Assembly (NCBI RefSeq): GCF_913773635.1
Contig: NZ_CAJYGQ010000013.1
Location: forward strand, 1-64,000
From: an uncultured Mucilaginibacter sp.
GTDB lineage: Bacteria; Bacteroidota; Bacteroidia; Sphingobacteriales; Sphingobacteriaceae
Reading direction: 5' to 3'
Length of the DNA stretch: 64,000 nt
A model generated the notes under the pieces. It ran no database searches, was not told the DNA's origin, and saw only the letters and a list, made by a program, of their open reading frames with translations. The number at the start of each line of letters is the position of its first letter. Within the stretch, counting starts at the first letter, position 1. The translations under genes were made by a program, and so were the position numbers. Positions 23,760 to 32,659 of this stretch are shown in pieces.

Positions 23760-23785
23760 AAAAAGGCGCTTTAAAGCGCCTTTTT
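23760..23785 (+). terminator. Terminator after iscA
   Basis: A perfect 26-bp palindrome (AAAAAGGCGCTTT and complement) followed by a T-run. Confidence 0.9.
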
Positions 23786-23823
23786 TGTTACTTTATTTTC
23801 ACAACCCGCTAATTATTGCAAAC

Positions 23824-24555
23824 GTGCGAAACTTATTCATCATCCTTTTATCTGTCACACTACATAGCGCCATGGCCCAGGTTTCCGTTCGTACAATTCA
23901 AGAATTAACAACTGATACCTCGGGTATTGATTTGGTAAAAGAGTGGTCGCACAATGCTAAAAATAAGGTTGAATGTTTACCGATGAATAAAACCGCCGGT
24001 GAACAAACCCTGTACAATCTGAAGGTTACAACCCGCTCACCTATGGGTGCTATTGCCTTTTTTACAGGAGGCATTTTAATTGAAAACGGCTGGCTGCGTA
24101 TATTAGGTTCGGGCAGCGAAAAACTTACCCGAAGCATTGTTTCGTGGAATAAAGGCAAAACGTATACACAATTTGGGGAGCAGCCTAAATTTCTGTTGGT
24201 GGCCGATGATGTACTTGGCGGGATGTTTGCCATTAACGCCGGCGGATTAGGAACTGATATGGGTAAGATTTACTACTTCGCACCCGAAAGGTTAGAGTGG
24301 GAGCCGCTTGATTTAACATACTCCAATTTCCTGAAATTTTGTTTTAACGGCGATGTGAACGGTTTTTATAAGGATTTCCGGTGGGATAACTGGGAACAAG
24401 ACCTTCAAAACATTAAAAGCGACCAAGCTTTATTCTTTATGCCTTTCTTATGGACTAAAGAAGGAAAAGACTTGAATAAGGTATCTAAAAAGCCTGTGCC
24501 CATCGAGGAAATATATTCCTTAAACATATCTAATCAGTTGTCTCTAAAACACTAA
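23824..24555 (+). CDS. DUF2625 family protein, exported
   Basis: A 243-residue protein with a GTG start: the upstream in-frame extension would contain the iscA terminator. The first 19 residues (VRNLFIILLSVTLHSAMAQ) are a signal peptide. The mature part matches DUF2625: SPMGAIAFFTGGILIENGWLR, LLVADDVLGGMFAINAGGLG and YYFAPERLEWEPLDLTYSNF. The family resembles SUKH/immunity-like and carbohydrate-binding folds only loosely and has no agreed function. It stands between iscA and an acyl-CoA ligase. Confidence 0.83.
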   Translation: MRNLFIILLSVTLHSAMAQVSVRTIQELTTDTSGIDLVKEWSHNAKNKVECLPMNKTAGEQTLYNLKVTTRSPMGAIAFFTGGILIENGWLRILGSGSEKLTRSIVSWNKGKTYTQFGEQPKFLLVADDVLGGMFAINAGGLGTDMGKIYYFAPERLEWEPLDLTYSNFLKFCFNGDVNGFYKDFRWDNWEQDLQNIKSDQALFFMPFLWTKEGKDLNKVSKKPVPIEEIYSLNISNQLSLKH

Positions 24556-24583
24556 GCCGCTTTTTGTATTTATACTAAATACT

Positions 24584-24591
24584 TAAGTTTG
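24584..24591 (+). promoter_or_regulatory. -7 promoter element of the acyl-CoA ligase gene
   Basis: TAAGTTTG matches TAnnTTTG, 26 nt before the ATG. Confidence 0.5.
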
Positions 24592-24617
24592 TTTAATCAC
24601 TATACCAATTAAACTTA

Positions 24618-26531
24618 ATGAATCAGGTTCAAAAGCCACAAACCGTACCTCAGCTTCTTCGACACATTGTTGAACATATTCATCCTGATACCCATCCGTT
24701 TTTAACAGATAAAGTAAACAAACAGTGGATAAACATATCATACCGTGAGGCCATTGAAAAGATTGATGCAATATCAGCATGGTTGTTACATATTGGTGTA
24801 TGCAAAGGTGACCGTATAGGCTTGGTTATAGAAAACGGGCCCGACTATATTTATTACGATCAGGCTTTACAACAACTTGGTGCTATCAACACCTCAATAT
24901 ATCCCACCCTTACCGAAGCCGAAACAGAATACATTATTAATGATTCTGGCTTAAAAACATTGCTCGTGGGCAATCCCTTTTTGCTGCGTAAGGTGCTTAA
25001 GGTAGCCAACAACTGTGCAACACTTGAGCGTATTATACCGGCTTTTGAAGATTATGAAAAATACACTGATAATGTTGTTTTGAATGCCGGAGTAATAAGT
25101 TTACAAGATGTTTTGAGTGAAGGATTGACACTCGTAGACCAATACCGTGGCACAATAAACAGTTGCCGCGAAGCCATACTACCTTCTGATTTATCATGCC
25201 TGATATACACATCAGGAACAACAGGAACGCCAAAAGGCGTAATGCTGATGCATAGCAATTTTGTACAAACGGTATGGGCAGGTTTGGAGCAAATATCAAA
25301 TGTTAATAAAGACGATTGCTTCCTCTCATTTTTACCGTTATCGCATGTTTTTGAACGTGCGGCTACCTATTATATATGTATGGGTGCCGGAGCGCGTATT
25401 GCGTTTGCCGAAAGTCTTGATTTACTAGCGCGAAATATGGCCGAGGTAAAACCAACCATTATGAACTGCGTACCTCGCCTGCTTGAACGTATACATGACA
25501 AGGCTATGAAGAATGGCGCCGATGCCGGCGGCATGAAAACCAAAATATTCAACTGGGCATTTGCCATTGGTCAAAAGCAACGGGAAATGCGCGAAAGCGG
25601 TAAAAAACCCGGCATCATACTACGCAATCAGCATAAACTGGCCGAGAAGTTAGTATTCAGTAAAATTAAAGAGAAAACCGGCGGTCGTTTAAAATTCCTT
25701 ATTTCCGGTGGTGGAGCACTACCTAAAAATGTGGGCGAGTTTTTTGGAAACATTGGCTTACCTGTGTTGGAGGGATATGGCCTTACAGAAACCACCGGTC
25801 CGGTATGTGTTACTGAATTTCAGCGCCAGGTTTATGGCACTGCTGGGCGTATACTGCCAGGCTCAGAAGTTGGCATACAGGATATTGAAACCAAGAAAAT
25901 ACATACTGTACAAACACACAACTCGTGCGATGCAAACTTCACATCTCCCGAGGGTGAAATAATCATCAGAGGTGTTGCGGTAATGAAAGGGTACTGGAAC
26001 AAAGCCGAAGAAACAAGCCTTGCAATTGATAAAGACGGCTGGTTCCATAGCGGAGATATTGGACGGTTTTACAAAGGCTACCTGCAAATTACCGATCGGC
26101 TTAAAAATATGCTGGTAAATGCATACGGCAAAAACATATATCCAACACCCGTTGAAAACGCTTACTTGAAAAGCCCTAAAATTGAGCAGATATTTTTAGT
26201 TGGTGACCGCAGGGAGTATGTAACCGCCATTATTATACCCCCTAAAGAATTGCTACAGGAAACTTTTAACTTGAGCGAGGATTGGTTTAAAAACCCTGAC
26301 GTTTTTGTAGATAATAAGGAGATCATTGACTGGCTTAAGCAAGATGTACGCAAACTAAGCAATGGACTTGCAAAATTTGAACGCATAAAAAACTTTAAGG
26401 TTAAGCGCAATCCATTCAGTATGGAGGATGGTGAAATTACCGTAACCATGAAAGCTAAACGTAAGGTTATTGAAAAAAAATACGCCGAAGCTATTGAGGA
26501 AATGTACGCGCAGGAAATAGATGCTGATTAA
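24618..26531 (+). CDS. Long-chain fatty acid-CoA ligase (AMP-forming)
   Basis: A 637-residue adenylate-forming enzyme activating fatty acids to acyl-CoA. The AMP/ATP P-loop YTSGTTGTPKG begins at residue 197, followed by LPLSHVFERA, then GYGLTETTGPV and GWFHSGDIGRF. The length (over 600) and the late linker KNMLVNAYGKNIYPTPVEN match FAA1-type long-chain synthetases common in Bacteroidota rather than short E. coli FadD. No signal peptide; a peripheral cytoplasmic location is likely. It is followed by ywbE after 50 nt. Confidence 0.92.
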   Translation: MNQVQKPQTVPQLLRHIVEHIHPDTHPFLTDKVNKQWINISYREAIEKIDAISAWLLHIGVCKGDRIGLVIENGPDYIYYDQALQQLGAINTSIYPTLTEAETEYIINDSGLKTLLVGNPFLLRKVLKVANNCATLERIIPAFEDYEKYTDNVVLNAGVISLQDVLSEGLTLVDQYRGTINSCREAILPSDLSCLIYTSGTTGTPKGVMLMHSNFVQTVWAGLEQISNVNKDDCFLSFLPLSHVFERAATYYICMGAGARIAFAESLDLLARNMAEVKPTIMNCVPRLLERIHDKAMKNGADAGGMKTKIFNWAFAIGQKQREMRESGKKPGIILRNQHKLAEKLVFSKIKEKTGGRLKFLISGGGALPKNVGEFFGNIGLPVLEGYGLTETTGPVCVTEFQRQVYGTAGRILPGSEVGIQDIETKKIHTVQTHNSCDANFTSPEGEIIIRGVAVMKGYWNKAEETSLAIDKDGWFHSGDIGRFYKGYLQITDRLKNMLVNAYGKNIYPTPVENAYLKSPKIEQIFLVGDRREYVTAIIIPPKELLQETFNLSEDWFKNPDVFVDNKEIIDWLKQDVRKLSNGLAKFERIKNFKVKRNPFSMEDGEITVTMKAKRKVIEKKYAEAIEEMYAQEIDAD

Positions 26532-26581
26532 GCAATTTACGTTATGCATTATCCTTGCAATACTTCACAAAATAATTTTAG

Positions 26582-26785
26582 ATGAACGGACAAAACCGAA
26601 AAGACATTTACCCCGGGTTACTGGTTGATATTATACTAAAAAAAGATCAGCGTAGCGGCGAGCTTACACGTGGGGTGGTAAAAAATTTGCTTACCAGCGC
26701 AGCCTACCACTCACGCGGTATTAAGGTAAAACTTGAAGATGGGCAAATTGGCAGAGTAGCTTACATTATTGACGAGGAAGATTAG
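26582..26785 (+). CDS. ywbE: YwbE family protein
   Basis: A 67-residue basic protein matching the YwbE family end to end (NGQNRKDIYPGLLVDIILKK, then SGELTRGVVKNLLTSA and GIKVKLEDGQIGRV). The fold is predicted as a small beta barrel, perhaps for nucleic acid binding, but no function is established. It lies 50 nt after the acyl-CoA ligase on the same strand. Confidence 0.88.
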   Translation: MNGQNRKDIYPGLLVDIILKKDQRSGELTRGVVKNLLTSAAYHSRGIKVKLEDGQIGRVAYIIDEED

Positions 26786-26978
26786 AACTTCAGCTTATCA
26801 AAGCGCCTTTATTGACTGATAAAGGCATCCTGATTAAATGATCAATCTTAAACTTTAAAGTATAAACCCTTATAAATCTGACACTTTATATTTAAAAGAA
26901 AAAATATTTTAACCATTAGTAGCGTTTATACTAAATCTTACGTAAGGTTTGGTATAGTTCATTTTTAAATTTAAAACG

Positions 26979-27701
26979 ATGAAAAACATTACACAAATGG
27001 TTAGTGGAAAGATGAAGATTGCAGGCGTATTGTTTGTACTGGCCACAGCATTCAGTTCATGCTTAAAAGACAATAACGATGATGTAGTAACTCAGCCGTC
27101 AGCCCTTATTTCTGTTGTAAACGCTTCGCCCGATTCACAACCCTTAGATTTTTACCTTGATCAAAACCGCGCTAACAATTCAACAGGTATTGCTTATGGC
27201 AGTGGGCTGGATTATTTAAACGCAGTTACCGGTAAACGTACTGCAAGCTTTAATATATCGGGCACAAGCAATAAAATTAAGTCAGACACCATGACTTTGG
27301 TTGCCAACAGAGCGTACACTTTGTATTTAACCAACCTTGTTGCCAACCCCGAGTATTTGTTACTTAAAGACACAATCAACCGCCCTACGGCAGGCTCGGC
27401 ATTGGTTAGGTTTGTGCATGTTAGCGCTAATACACCAAACGTTGATTTGGTTACAAGTACAGGTACTAACATAGCGGTTAACAAGGCATACAAAACTGCA
27501 TCGGGCTTTACCAGCGTTAACGCAGGCAAATACACTATGCAGGTACGCCAGGCAGGAACAGCAACTGTATTAGCAACCATTACCGATAAAGATTTGGTTG
27601 CCGGAGCGGTTTATACTATTTGGCTGCAAGGTGTTAACGGTGCAACTGATGATGTTAAGAAGCTTACTGCGAAAACTCAGGTAAACGCTTATTTTCAATA
27701 A
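26979..27701 (+). CDS. DUF4397 lipoprotein
   Basis: A 240-residue protein with a lipoprotein signal (lipobox FSSC, Cys28). The rest is beta-rich with repeated Ig-like units: LISVVNASPDSQPLDFYLD and ALVRFVHVSANTPNVDLV, the typical DUF4397 openings. It is likely on the cell surface or periplasmic side and may be a structural or adhesion-type lipoprotein. It is monocistronic with a terminator after the stop. Confidence 0.86.
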   Translation: MKNITQMVSGKMKIAGVLFVLATAFSSCLKDNNDDVVTQPSALISVVNASPDSQPLDFYLDQNRANNSTGIAYGSGLDYLNAVTGKRTASFNISGTSNKIKSDTMTLVANRAYTLYLTNLVANPEYLLLKDTINRPTAGSALVRFVHVSANTPNVDLVTSTGTNIAVNKAYKTASGFTSVNAGKYTMQVRQAGTATVLATITDKDLVAGAVYTIWLQGVNGATDDVKKLTAKTQVNAYFQ

Positions 27702-27717
27702 ATAAATTACAGATTTT

Positions 27718-27757
27718 AAAGAGGGCCTCAAAGTAACTTTGCTTTGGGGCTTTTTTG
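27718..27757 (+). terminator. Hairpin terminator
   Basis: GGCCTCAAAG pairs with CTTTGGGGC (one G-T pair) around a 7-nt loop, followed by T6. Confidence 0.75.
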
Positions 27758-27828
27758 TATGATAGAATTAGGAATGAACCAAGTGCGTGCTGCCAACGCT
27801 TATCATTCAACTACTCACTAAAAAACCT

Positions 27829-27836
27829 TATCTTTG
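27829..27836 (+). promoter_or_regulatory. -7 promoter element of lysS
   Basis: TATCTTTG, full match, 27 nt before the ATG. Confidence 0.6.
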
Positions 27837-27863
27837 CCGCTCTAAAAAATACCGTTTTTTATT

Positions 27864-29588
27864 ATGAGTATTGCAGCTTTATCTGAGCAGGAAGTATTAC
27901 GCCGCGAATCGTTACAACAATTGCGTGCGTTAGGGATTGACCCTTACCCTGCCGAAGCCTACCCTGTTAACGCCTGGGCAAACGACATTAGCGAAAACTT
28001 TAATGCCAATCCCGATAAATATAAGGAGGTAACCATAGCAGGCCGTATTATGACGCGCCGCATAATGGGTAGTGCCAGCTTTGCCGAGTTGCAGGATTCA
28101 ACCGGCCGTATACAGGTTTACATTAAGCGCGATGATATATGCGCCGGTGAAGACAAAACACTGTATAATACCGTATTTAAAAAACTGTTGGATATTGGCG
28201 ATTACATTGGCGTAAAAGGCTACGTGTTTTTAACACAAACAGGTGAAATTTCGGTGCATGTACAGGAAATGACTGTTTTGGCTAAATCATTAAAACCGTT
28301 GCCTGTTGTTAAGCGCGATGATGAAGGCAATATATATGATGGCTTTACCGATCCGGAACTAAGATACCGCCAGCGTTACGTTGATTTAACTGTTAACCCC
28401 GAGTATAAGCAGATATTTATCAACCGCTCAAAAGTAATTAGCACTATGCGCAACTACTTTAGTGAGCAGGGCTGGATGGAGGTTGAAACGCCCATCCTGC
28501 AGTCTATACACGGTGGTGCAGCAGCCCGTCCGTTCAATACCCACCACAATACGCTTGATATGCCGCTTTACTTGCGCATAGCCAACGAGTTGTATTTAAA
28601 GCGTTTGATTGTTGCAGGTTTTGATGGTGTGTTTGAGTTTGGTAAAATGTTCCGTAACGAAGGCATGGACCGCACTCACAACCCTGAGTATACCGCTATG
28701 GAAATATACGTAGCTTACAAAGACTATATTTGGATGATGGCCATGGTAGAGGAGTGCCTGGAACGCGTTGCTGTTGCTGTGCACGGTTCACCGGTGGTAA
28801 AAGTTGGCGAGCATGAAATAAACTTTGCCGGCCCGTACGAAAAGCTGTCAATGTATGATTCAATTTTGAAATACACCGACATCGATGTATCACAAATGGA
28901 CGAAGCACAACTGCGCCAAACCTGTCGTGATTTAGCCATTGAAGTTGATGGCACTATGGGTAAGGGCAAATTAATTGATGAAATATTCAGCGCCAAGGTA
29001 GAGGCTAACTTGATACAGCCAACCTATATAACCGACTACCCTATTGAAATGACTCCGCTTGCTAAAAAGCACCGCAGCAAGCATGGCTTGGTAGAGCGTT
29101 TTGAGCTGTTTGTTTTAGGCAAAGAAATAGGTAATGCTTACAGCGAGTTAAATGACCCGCTTGATCAGCGTGAGCGTTTTGAAGAACAACTATTACTGGC
29201 TGGCCGTGGTGATGAAGAAGCTATGGCTATGGATGAGGACTTCCTGCGCTCATTAGAGTACGGAATGCCACCAACATCGGGCTTAGGTATTGGTGTTGAC
29301 CGTTTGGTAATGCTGATGACCAATCAAACCACCATCCAGGAAGTACTTTTCTTTCCGCAGATGCGTCCCGAAAAAAAAGCCAAGGTAGTTACCATTGACG
29401 ATTTTGTAAATATTGGTGTACCTGCCGAATGGGTTCCGGTAATCAACAAGATGGGTTTCAATACAGTTGAAGACTTAAAAGCCGCAAATCCAAACAAAGT
29501 ATTTAATGACTTGGGTGGCATGCGCAAAAAGCTAAAACTGGATTTGCCTATCCCTACAAAAGAAAGCGTAATGGCTTGGTTTGAATAG
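27864..29588 (+). CDS. lysS: Lysyl-tRNA synthetase, class II, with C-terminal extension
   Basis: A 574-residue class II LysRS. An N-terminal OB-fold anticodon-binding domain (about 55-145) precedes the catalytic core: motif 2 region [15 protein letters not shown], and motif 3 [12 protein letters not shown] with FFPQMRPE, where most LysRS end. About 75 extra residues follow, including [20 protein letters not shown] and a basic [10 protein letters not shown]. This helical tail looks like a helix-hairpin-helix or RNAP-alpha-CTD-like nucleic-acid-binding module and recurs in Bacteroidota LysRS. The tail is read in frame with no break. Confidence 0.95.
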   Translation: MSIAALSEQEVLRRESLQQLRALGIDPYPAEAYPVNAWANDISENFNANPDKYKEVTIAGRIMTRRIMGSASFAELQDSTGRIQVYIKRDDICAGEDKTLYNTVFKKLLDIGDYIGVKGYVFLTQTGEISVHVQEMTVLAKSLKPLPVVKRDDEGNIYDGFTDPELRYRQRYVDLTVNPEYKQIFINRSKVISTMRNYFSEQGWMEVETPILQSIHGGAAARPFNTHHNTLDMPLYLRIANELYLKRLIVAGFDGVFEFGKMFRNEGMDRTHNPEYTAMEIYVAYKDYIWMMAMVEECLERVAVAVHGSPVVKVGEHEINFAGPYEKLSMYDSILKYTDIDVSQMDEAQLRQTCRDLAIEVDGTMGKGKLIDEIFSAKVEANLIQPTYITDYPIEMTPLAKKHRSKHGLVERFELFVLGKEIGNAYSELNDPLDQRERFEEQLLLAGRGDEEAMAMDEDFLRSLEYGMPPTSGLGIGVDRLVMLMTNQTTIQEVLFFPQMRPEKKAKVVTIDDFVNIGVPAEWVPVINKMGFNTVEDLKAANPNKVFNDLGGMRKKLKLDLPIPTKESVMAWFE

Positions 29589-29733
29589 TATTTAGGTCAT
29601 TATTTACATAAACAGTAAAACAAATGCCATTGTGTGTCGTTTTAATAAGACCACAGTGGCATTTTTGCGTTAAATCTCTTAACCAAAATTTAAAACACAC
29701 ATAATTTCTGGTTTACAATTGAATTTTACTTTT

Positions 29734-29964
29734 ATGAAAATTGATAATATAAATATGAACTCAACGCTCGAAATTACAGATCGCGAATTTTTGATCAAGC
29801 TTGATCGTACGAAGTTCAATGTATCTTTCGTAAGGTCGTTACTTAAAATGGTAGAGTTTTCTAATCCATCTGAGGATGATTTTATGGTGACCGATCGCCA
29901 TATTCAGCCAAGCGCTAACCGCAATTCAGAGCCCGGATATTTTGGAACTTTAGACGAGAAATAA
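29734..29964 (+). CDS. Small hypothetical protein
   Basis: A 76-residue soluble protein with start MKIDNINMNSTL; ATG at 29755 is an alternative. It has a helical middle (FLIKLDRTKFNVSFVRSLLK) and a polar C-terminus (DRHIQPSANRNSEPGYFG). It could be antitoxin-like by size and composition, but no partner toxin lies next to it. A perfect terminator overlaps the end. Function unknown. Confidence 0.6.
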   Translation: MKIDNINMNSTLEITDREFLIKLDRTKFNVSFVRSLLKMVEFSNPSEDDFMVTDRHIQPSANRNSEPGYFGTLDEK

Positions 29965-29996
29965 AAAAAGGCTTGAATTTTCATTCAAGCCTTTTT
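29965..29996. terminator. Bidirectional terminator
   Basis: Perfect 14-bp arms AAAAAGGCTTGAAT / complement with a 4-nt loop, between convergent genes. Confidence 0.92.
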
Positions 29997-30014
29997 CAGT
30001 ATTCAACTCTTTTC

Positions 30015-30566
30015 TTAAAAGTTTCTGTAACCGCCGCGCTGAACTTGTTGTTTATCCATCTGCGCCATTTGCCCTTTCATCATCTTTATCTGATCGGCCA
30101 GTAATTTATTCTTATCGTCTTTTGAAGCTTCAGACAGGTACTGCTGCGCCTCACGTTTATTACGTTTCATCATGGCTATACCCGCAAGCTGTAATTTTGC
30201 TAACGCAGTATTGTGTGACATGGTCATACCAAGAGATAAAGCCTTCTTGAAATATTTTTCCGACTTCAAAGGAGCCTTGCGCGACTCAATCAAACCAATA
30301 AGCATATTGTAATATCCGTGCTGTGCTTTGAATAATTCTTTCTCGTAGTTTTTGATCTTAAGCAACCATTTTTCTGCTTCGTCGGCATTCTCTTTTCTTA
30401 AATAGAATTGAGCAACCAGCATGTTTTCATTGAAGAAGTAGGTTACCAGTACCAAACCTCCCAAAATAAATAATAATATACCCCAGCCCCAAAAACCAAA
30501 TGCACACAAGGTAACGCCCGCACCCATAATAACACAGGCTATAATTAACCTAACAATATTCGACAT
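30015..30566 (-). CDS. Membrane protein with TPR-like C-terminus
   Basis: A 183-residue protein starting at MSNIVRLIIA. Two close membrane segments (about 4-22 and 25-44, rich in Gly/Trp/Phe) are followed by a cytoplasmic or periplasmic helical region with TPR-like pairs (ENADEAEKWLLKIKNYEK, SEKYFKKALSLGMT, KREAQQYLSEA). The C-terminus is Met/Gln/Lys-rich. No enzyme motif. TPR membrane proteins of this kind act as scaffolds; the partner is unknown. It is divergent from ung. Confidence 0.75.
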   Translation of the reverse strand: MSNIVRLIIACVIMGAGVTLCAFGFWGWGILLFILGGLVLVTYFFNENMLVAQFYLRKENADEAEKWLLKIKNYEKELFKAQHGYYNMLIGLIESRKAPLKSEKYFKKALSLGMTMSHNTALAKLQLAGIAMMKRNKREAQQYLSEASKDDKNKLLADQIKMMKGQMAQMDKQQVQRGGYRNF

Positions 30567-30640
30567 CGTTTGTATTTTGTAATAATGTGCAAATATCCGT
30601 TTATTTATACGTTTAAGCAATTAACAGCACAAATATTTAT

Positions 30641-31315
30641 ATGGCAATAGATTTGGAACCATCGTGGCTTAAAGTACTGCATAATGAGTTTGAAAAAGAC
30701 TATATGCACAAGCTTAAAGATTTCTTAAAACACGAAAAAGAAGCCGGCCACAGGGTTTATCCTAAGGGTAGTGACATTTTCAATGCATTTAACCACACTA
30801 CATTCGATAACTTAAAAGTGGTTATACTTGGGCAGGATCCTTATCATGGACCTAACCAGGCTATGGGTTTATCATTTGCCGTTCATCGTGGCATACCTGT
30901 GCCACGGTCTTTAAACAATATTTACAAAGAGTTACAAACCGATATACCTGGCTTTACCTTACCTCAACATGGTGATTTAACCAAATGGGCCGACCAGGGC
31001 GTGCTGCTACTTAATGCTACGCTTACGGTGCAGGCAGGCATTGCGGGTTCTCATCAAAAAAAGGGATGGGAAATATTCACGGATACAGTTATCCGCAAAA
31101 TATCCGACGAAAAAGAAGGGATTGTTTTCCTGCTATGGGGACGCTTTGCTCAGGCGAAAGCCGAACTTATCGACGAAAGCAAACACCATATTCTTAAAGC
31201 GGCACACCCGTCACCCTTTTCAGCCGATAATGGTTTCTTCGGCTGTCATCATTTCAGTAAAACCAACGAAATCTTGAAAAAAGAAGGAAAGAAAGAAATT
31301 GACTGGCAAGTTTAA
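30641..31315 (+). CDS. ung: Uracil-DNA glycosylase (family 1)
   Basis: A 224-residue UDG that removes uracil from DNA. The water-activating motif GQDPYHG contains Asp66, and the C-terminal HPSPFSA contains catalytic His189; both are intact. The uracil-recognition region GLSFAVHRGIPVPRSL and LLLNATLTV are also present. The length is typical. A semi-palindromic repeat follows the stop, separating it from the convergent Lrp-type gene. Confidence 0.97.
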   Translation: MAIDLEPSWLKVLHNEFEKDYMHKLKDFLKHEKEAGHRVYPKGSDIFNAFNHTTFDNLKVVILGQDPYHGPNQAMGLSFAVHRGIPVPRSLNNIYKELQTDIPGFTLPQHGDLTKWADQGVLLLNATLTVQAGIAGSHQKKGWEIFTDTVIRKISDEKEGIVFLLWGRFAQAKAELIDESKHHILKAAHPSPFSADNGFFGCHHFSKTNEILKKEGKKEIDWQV

Positions 31316-31331
31316 TTAAGAAGTAAGAGCT

Positions 31332-31396
31332 AAGAGCCAGGAAACAAGCCGCAATCTGCCTAACAATAGAGCCAGGTCTCTTGGTTCCTGGCTCTT
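31332..31396. repeat. Semi-palindromic intergenic repeat between ung and the Lrp gene
   Basis: Perfect 12-bp arms AAGAGCCAGGAA (31332-31343) and complement (31385-31396) within a longer imperfect palindrome covering about 31316-31411. One arm, read inverted, shares 19 of 20 bases with an arm of the repeat at 23313-23401. No T-run, so not a standard terminator. Confidence 0.72.
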
Positions 31397-31414
31397 GTTT
31401 CTTGTATCTATGAT

Positions 31415-31885
31415 TTAATACTCCAACGGCACTGTCGGTTCTTTTTTGCTGGTTGACATAATCATCATGGTTTGGAAAGTTTTTACAACAGGAATACGGC
31501 TTATTTTATCCATAATGAGCTGCTCATAGAGCTTAATGTCACGAACGTACACTTTCAATAAAAAATCACACTGCCCGGTTACATGATGGCATTCTGTTAT
31601 TTCTTTTATCTTTTGTATTTCCTGTAAAAACACATCAATGGTGTTGCTTTTATGAAAATCAAGCGATACCTGTATAAATGTTTTTATGCCCAGACCTAAC
31701 TTTTCCTCATCTACCAGGGCATGGTAACTTTTAATGTATTCCGCGTTCTCCAGTTTACGAACACGCTCTAATGTTGGTGCAGGCGACAGGCCAATCTCAT
31801 TTGACAACTGCAGGTTGGTAATCCTTCCGTTCTCCTGAAGGATTTTAAGTATTTGAAGATCAATCTTATCTAATTCGGCACCCAT
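31415..31885 (-). CDS. Lrp/AsnC-family transcriptional regulator
   Basis: A 156-residue Lrp-type regulator. The N-terminal winged helix (LDKIDLQILKILQENGRITN, then LSNEIGLSPAPTLERVRKLE) is followed by the RAM/AsnC ligand domain (IQVSLDFHKSN and TGQCDFLLKVYVRDIKLYEQ). Such proteins respond to amino acids and control their metabolism. It is divergent from mntR across 123 nt. The effector and targets are not evident from context. Confidence 0.93.
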   Translation of the reverse strand: MGAELDKIDLQILKILQENGRITNLQLSNEIGLSPAPTLERVRKLENAEYIKSYHALVDEEKLGLGIKTFIQVSLDFHKSNTIDVFLQEIQKIKEITECHHVTGQCDFLLKVYVRDIKLYEQLIMDKISRIPVVKTFQTMMIMSTSKKEPTVPLEY

Positions 31886-31971
31886 AGGTTACAATTATAT
31901 GCTCACAAAGGCACAAAATAAAATTTTTTATTGACAAAGAAAAACAAAAGTTAATTCTACAAGTTATTTTT

Positions 31972-31987
31972 TTTAGACTTGTCTAAA
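31972..31987 (+). promoter_or_regulatory. Palindromic operator candidate upstream of mntR
   Basis: TTTAGAC, 2-nt centre, GTCTAAA: perfect 7-bp arms, 8 nt upstream of the -7 element of mntR. Position and form fit autoregulation by a DtxR/MntR-type dimer. Confidence 0.6.
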
Positions 31988-31995
31988 TTAATTCT

Positions 31996-32003
31996 TAGGT
32001 TTG
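31996..32003 (+). promoter_or_regulatory. -7 promoter element of mntR, 5 nt before ATG
   Basis: TAGGTTTG matches TAnnTTTG and lies 5 nt before the mntR ATG, implying a leaderless mntR-mntH message. Confidence 0.55.
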
Positions 32004-32008
32004 TGTAA

Positions 32009-32659
32009 ATGCACTCATTCACAGAGGAAAACTATTTAAAAGCAATTTTTCATTTGTTGTTAAAGACGCAAAGTGCTACAACAAATGAAATTGCGGCGGC
32101 CACCGGTACAAAGGCAGCATCTGTAACGGATATGCTTAAAAAACTTGCCGAAAAAAAACTTATTAATTATGCCCGCTACCAAGGCGTAACACTTACAGAT
32201 AGTGGCGAGCGTATAGCCGTAGGCATTGTGCGTAAACACCGGCTTTGGGAACATTTTTTGGTTGATAAGCTTAAATTTAAGTGGGATGAGGTACATGAAA
32301 TGGCCGAAGAACTGGAGCATATATCATCAACCGAATTAATTAACCGCCTTGATGAGTTTATGGGACATCCGCAGTTTGACCCGCATGGCGACCCTATACC
32401 TGATTGCAACGGACGTATAAGTAACCAGCATTTGCAATCAGCACTGCATCTTAAAAAAGATCAAACCGGGAAAATAGCCGCAGTAGCAGATCACTCCCCT
32501 GCATTTTTGCAATACCTTGAAAAAACACAACTCACTATTGGTCAAACCATAACCGTTACCGGATTGACCGATTATGATATGGCTTTGGTATTAAACAATT
32601 CACAAAACGAATTTAACATTAGCCGCGAAGTGGCTAAAAATTTACTGATACTGGTATGA
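32009..32659 (+). CDS. mntR: DtxR-family metalloregulator (MntR-type)
   Basis: A 216-residue DtxR-family repressor. The winged helix (ATTNEIAAATGTKAASVTDM, LAEKKLINYARYQGVTLT) leads into the dimerisation/metal domain with HRLWEHFLVDKL, EELEHISSTEL and HPQFDPHGDPIP, which hold the expected metal-binding Glu/His residues. The C-terminal 70 residues resemble the FeoA/SH3-like domain (LTIGQTITVTGLTDYDM). Its stop overlaps the mntH start (ATGA), which ties it to manganese control. It should repress mntRH when Mn(II) is plentiful. Confidence 0.9.
   Translation: MHSFTEENYLKAIFHLLLKTQSATTNEIAAATGTKAASVTDMLKKLAEKKLINYARYQGVTLTDSGERIAVGIVRKHRLWEHFLVDKLKFKWDEVHEMAEELEHISSTELINRLDEFMGHPQFDPHGDPIPDCNGRISNQHLQSALHLKKDQTGKIAAVADHSPAFLQYLEKTQLTIGQTITVTGLTDYDMALVLNNSQNEFNISREVAKNLLILV

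Noticed and set aside
23710..23823. Longer N-terminus for the DUF2625 gene overlapping iscA
   Set aside because: It contains the iscA terminator; the GTG at 23824 gives a proper signal peptide.
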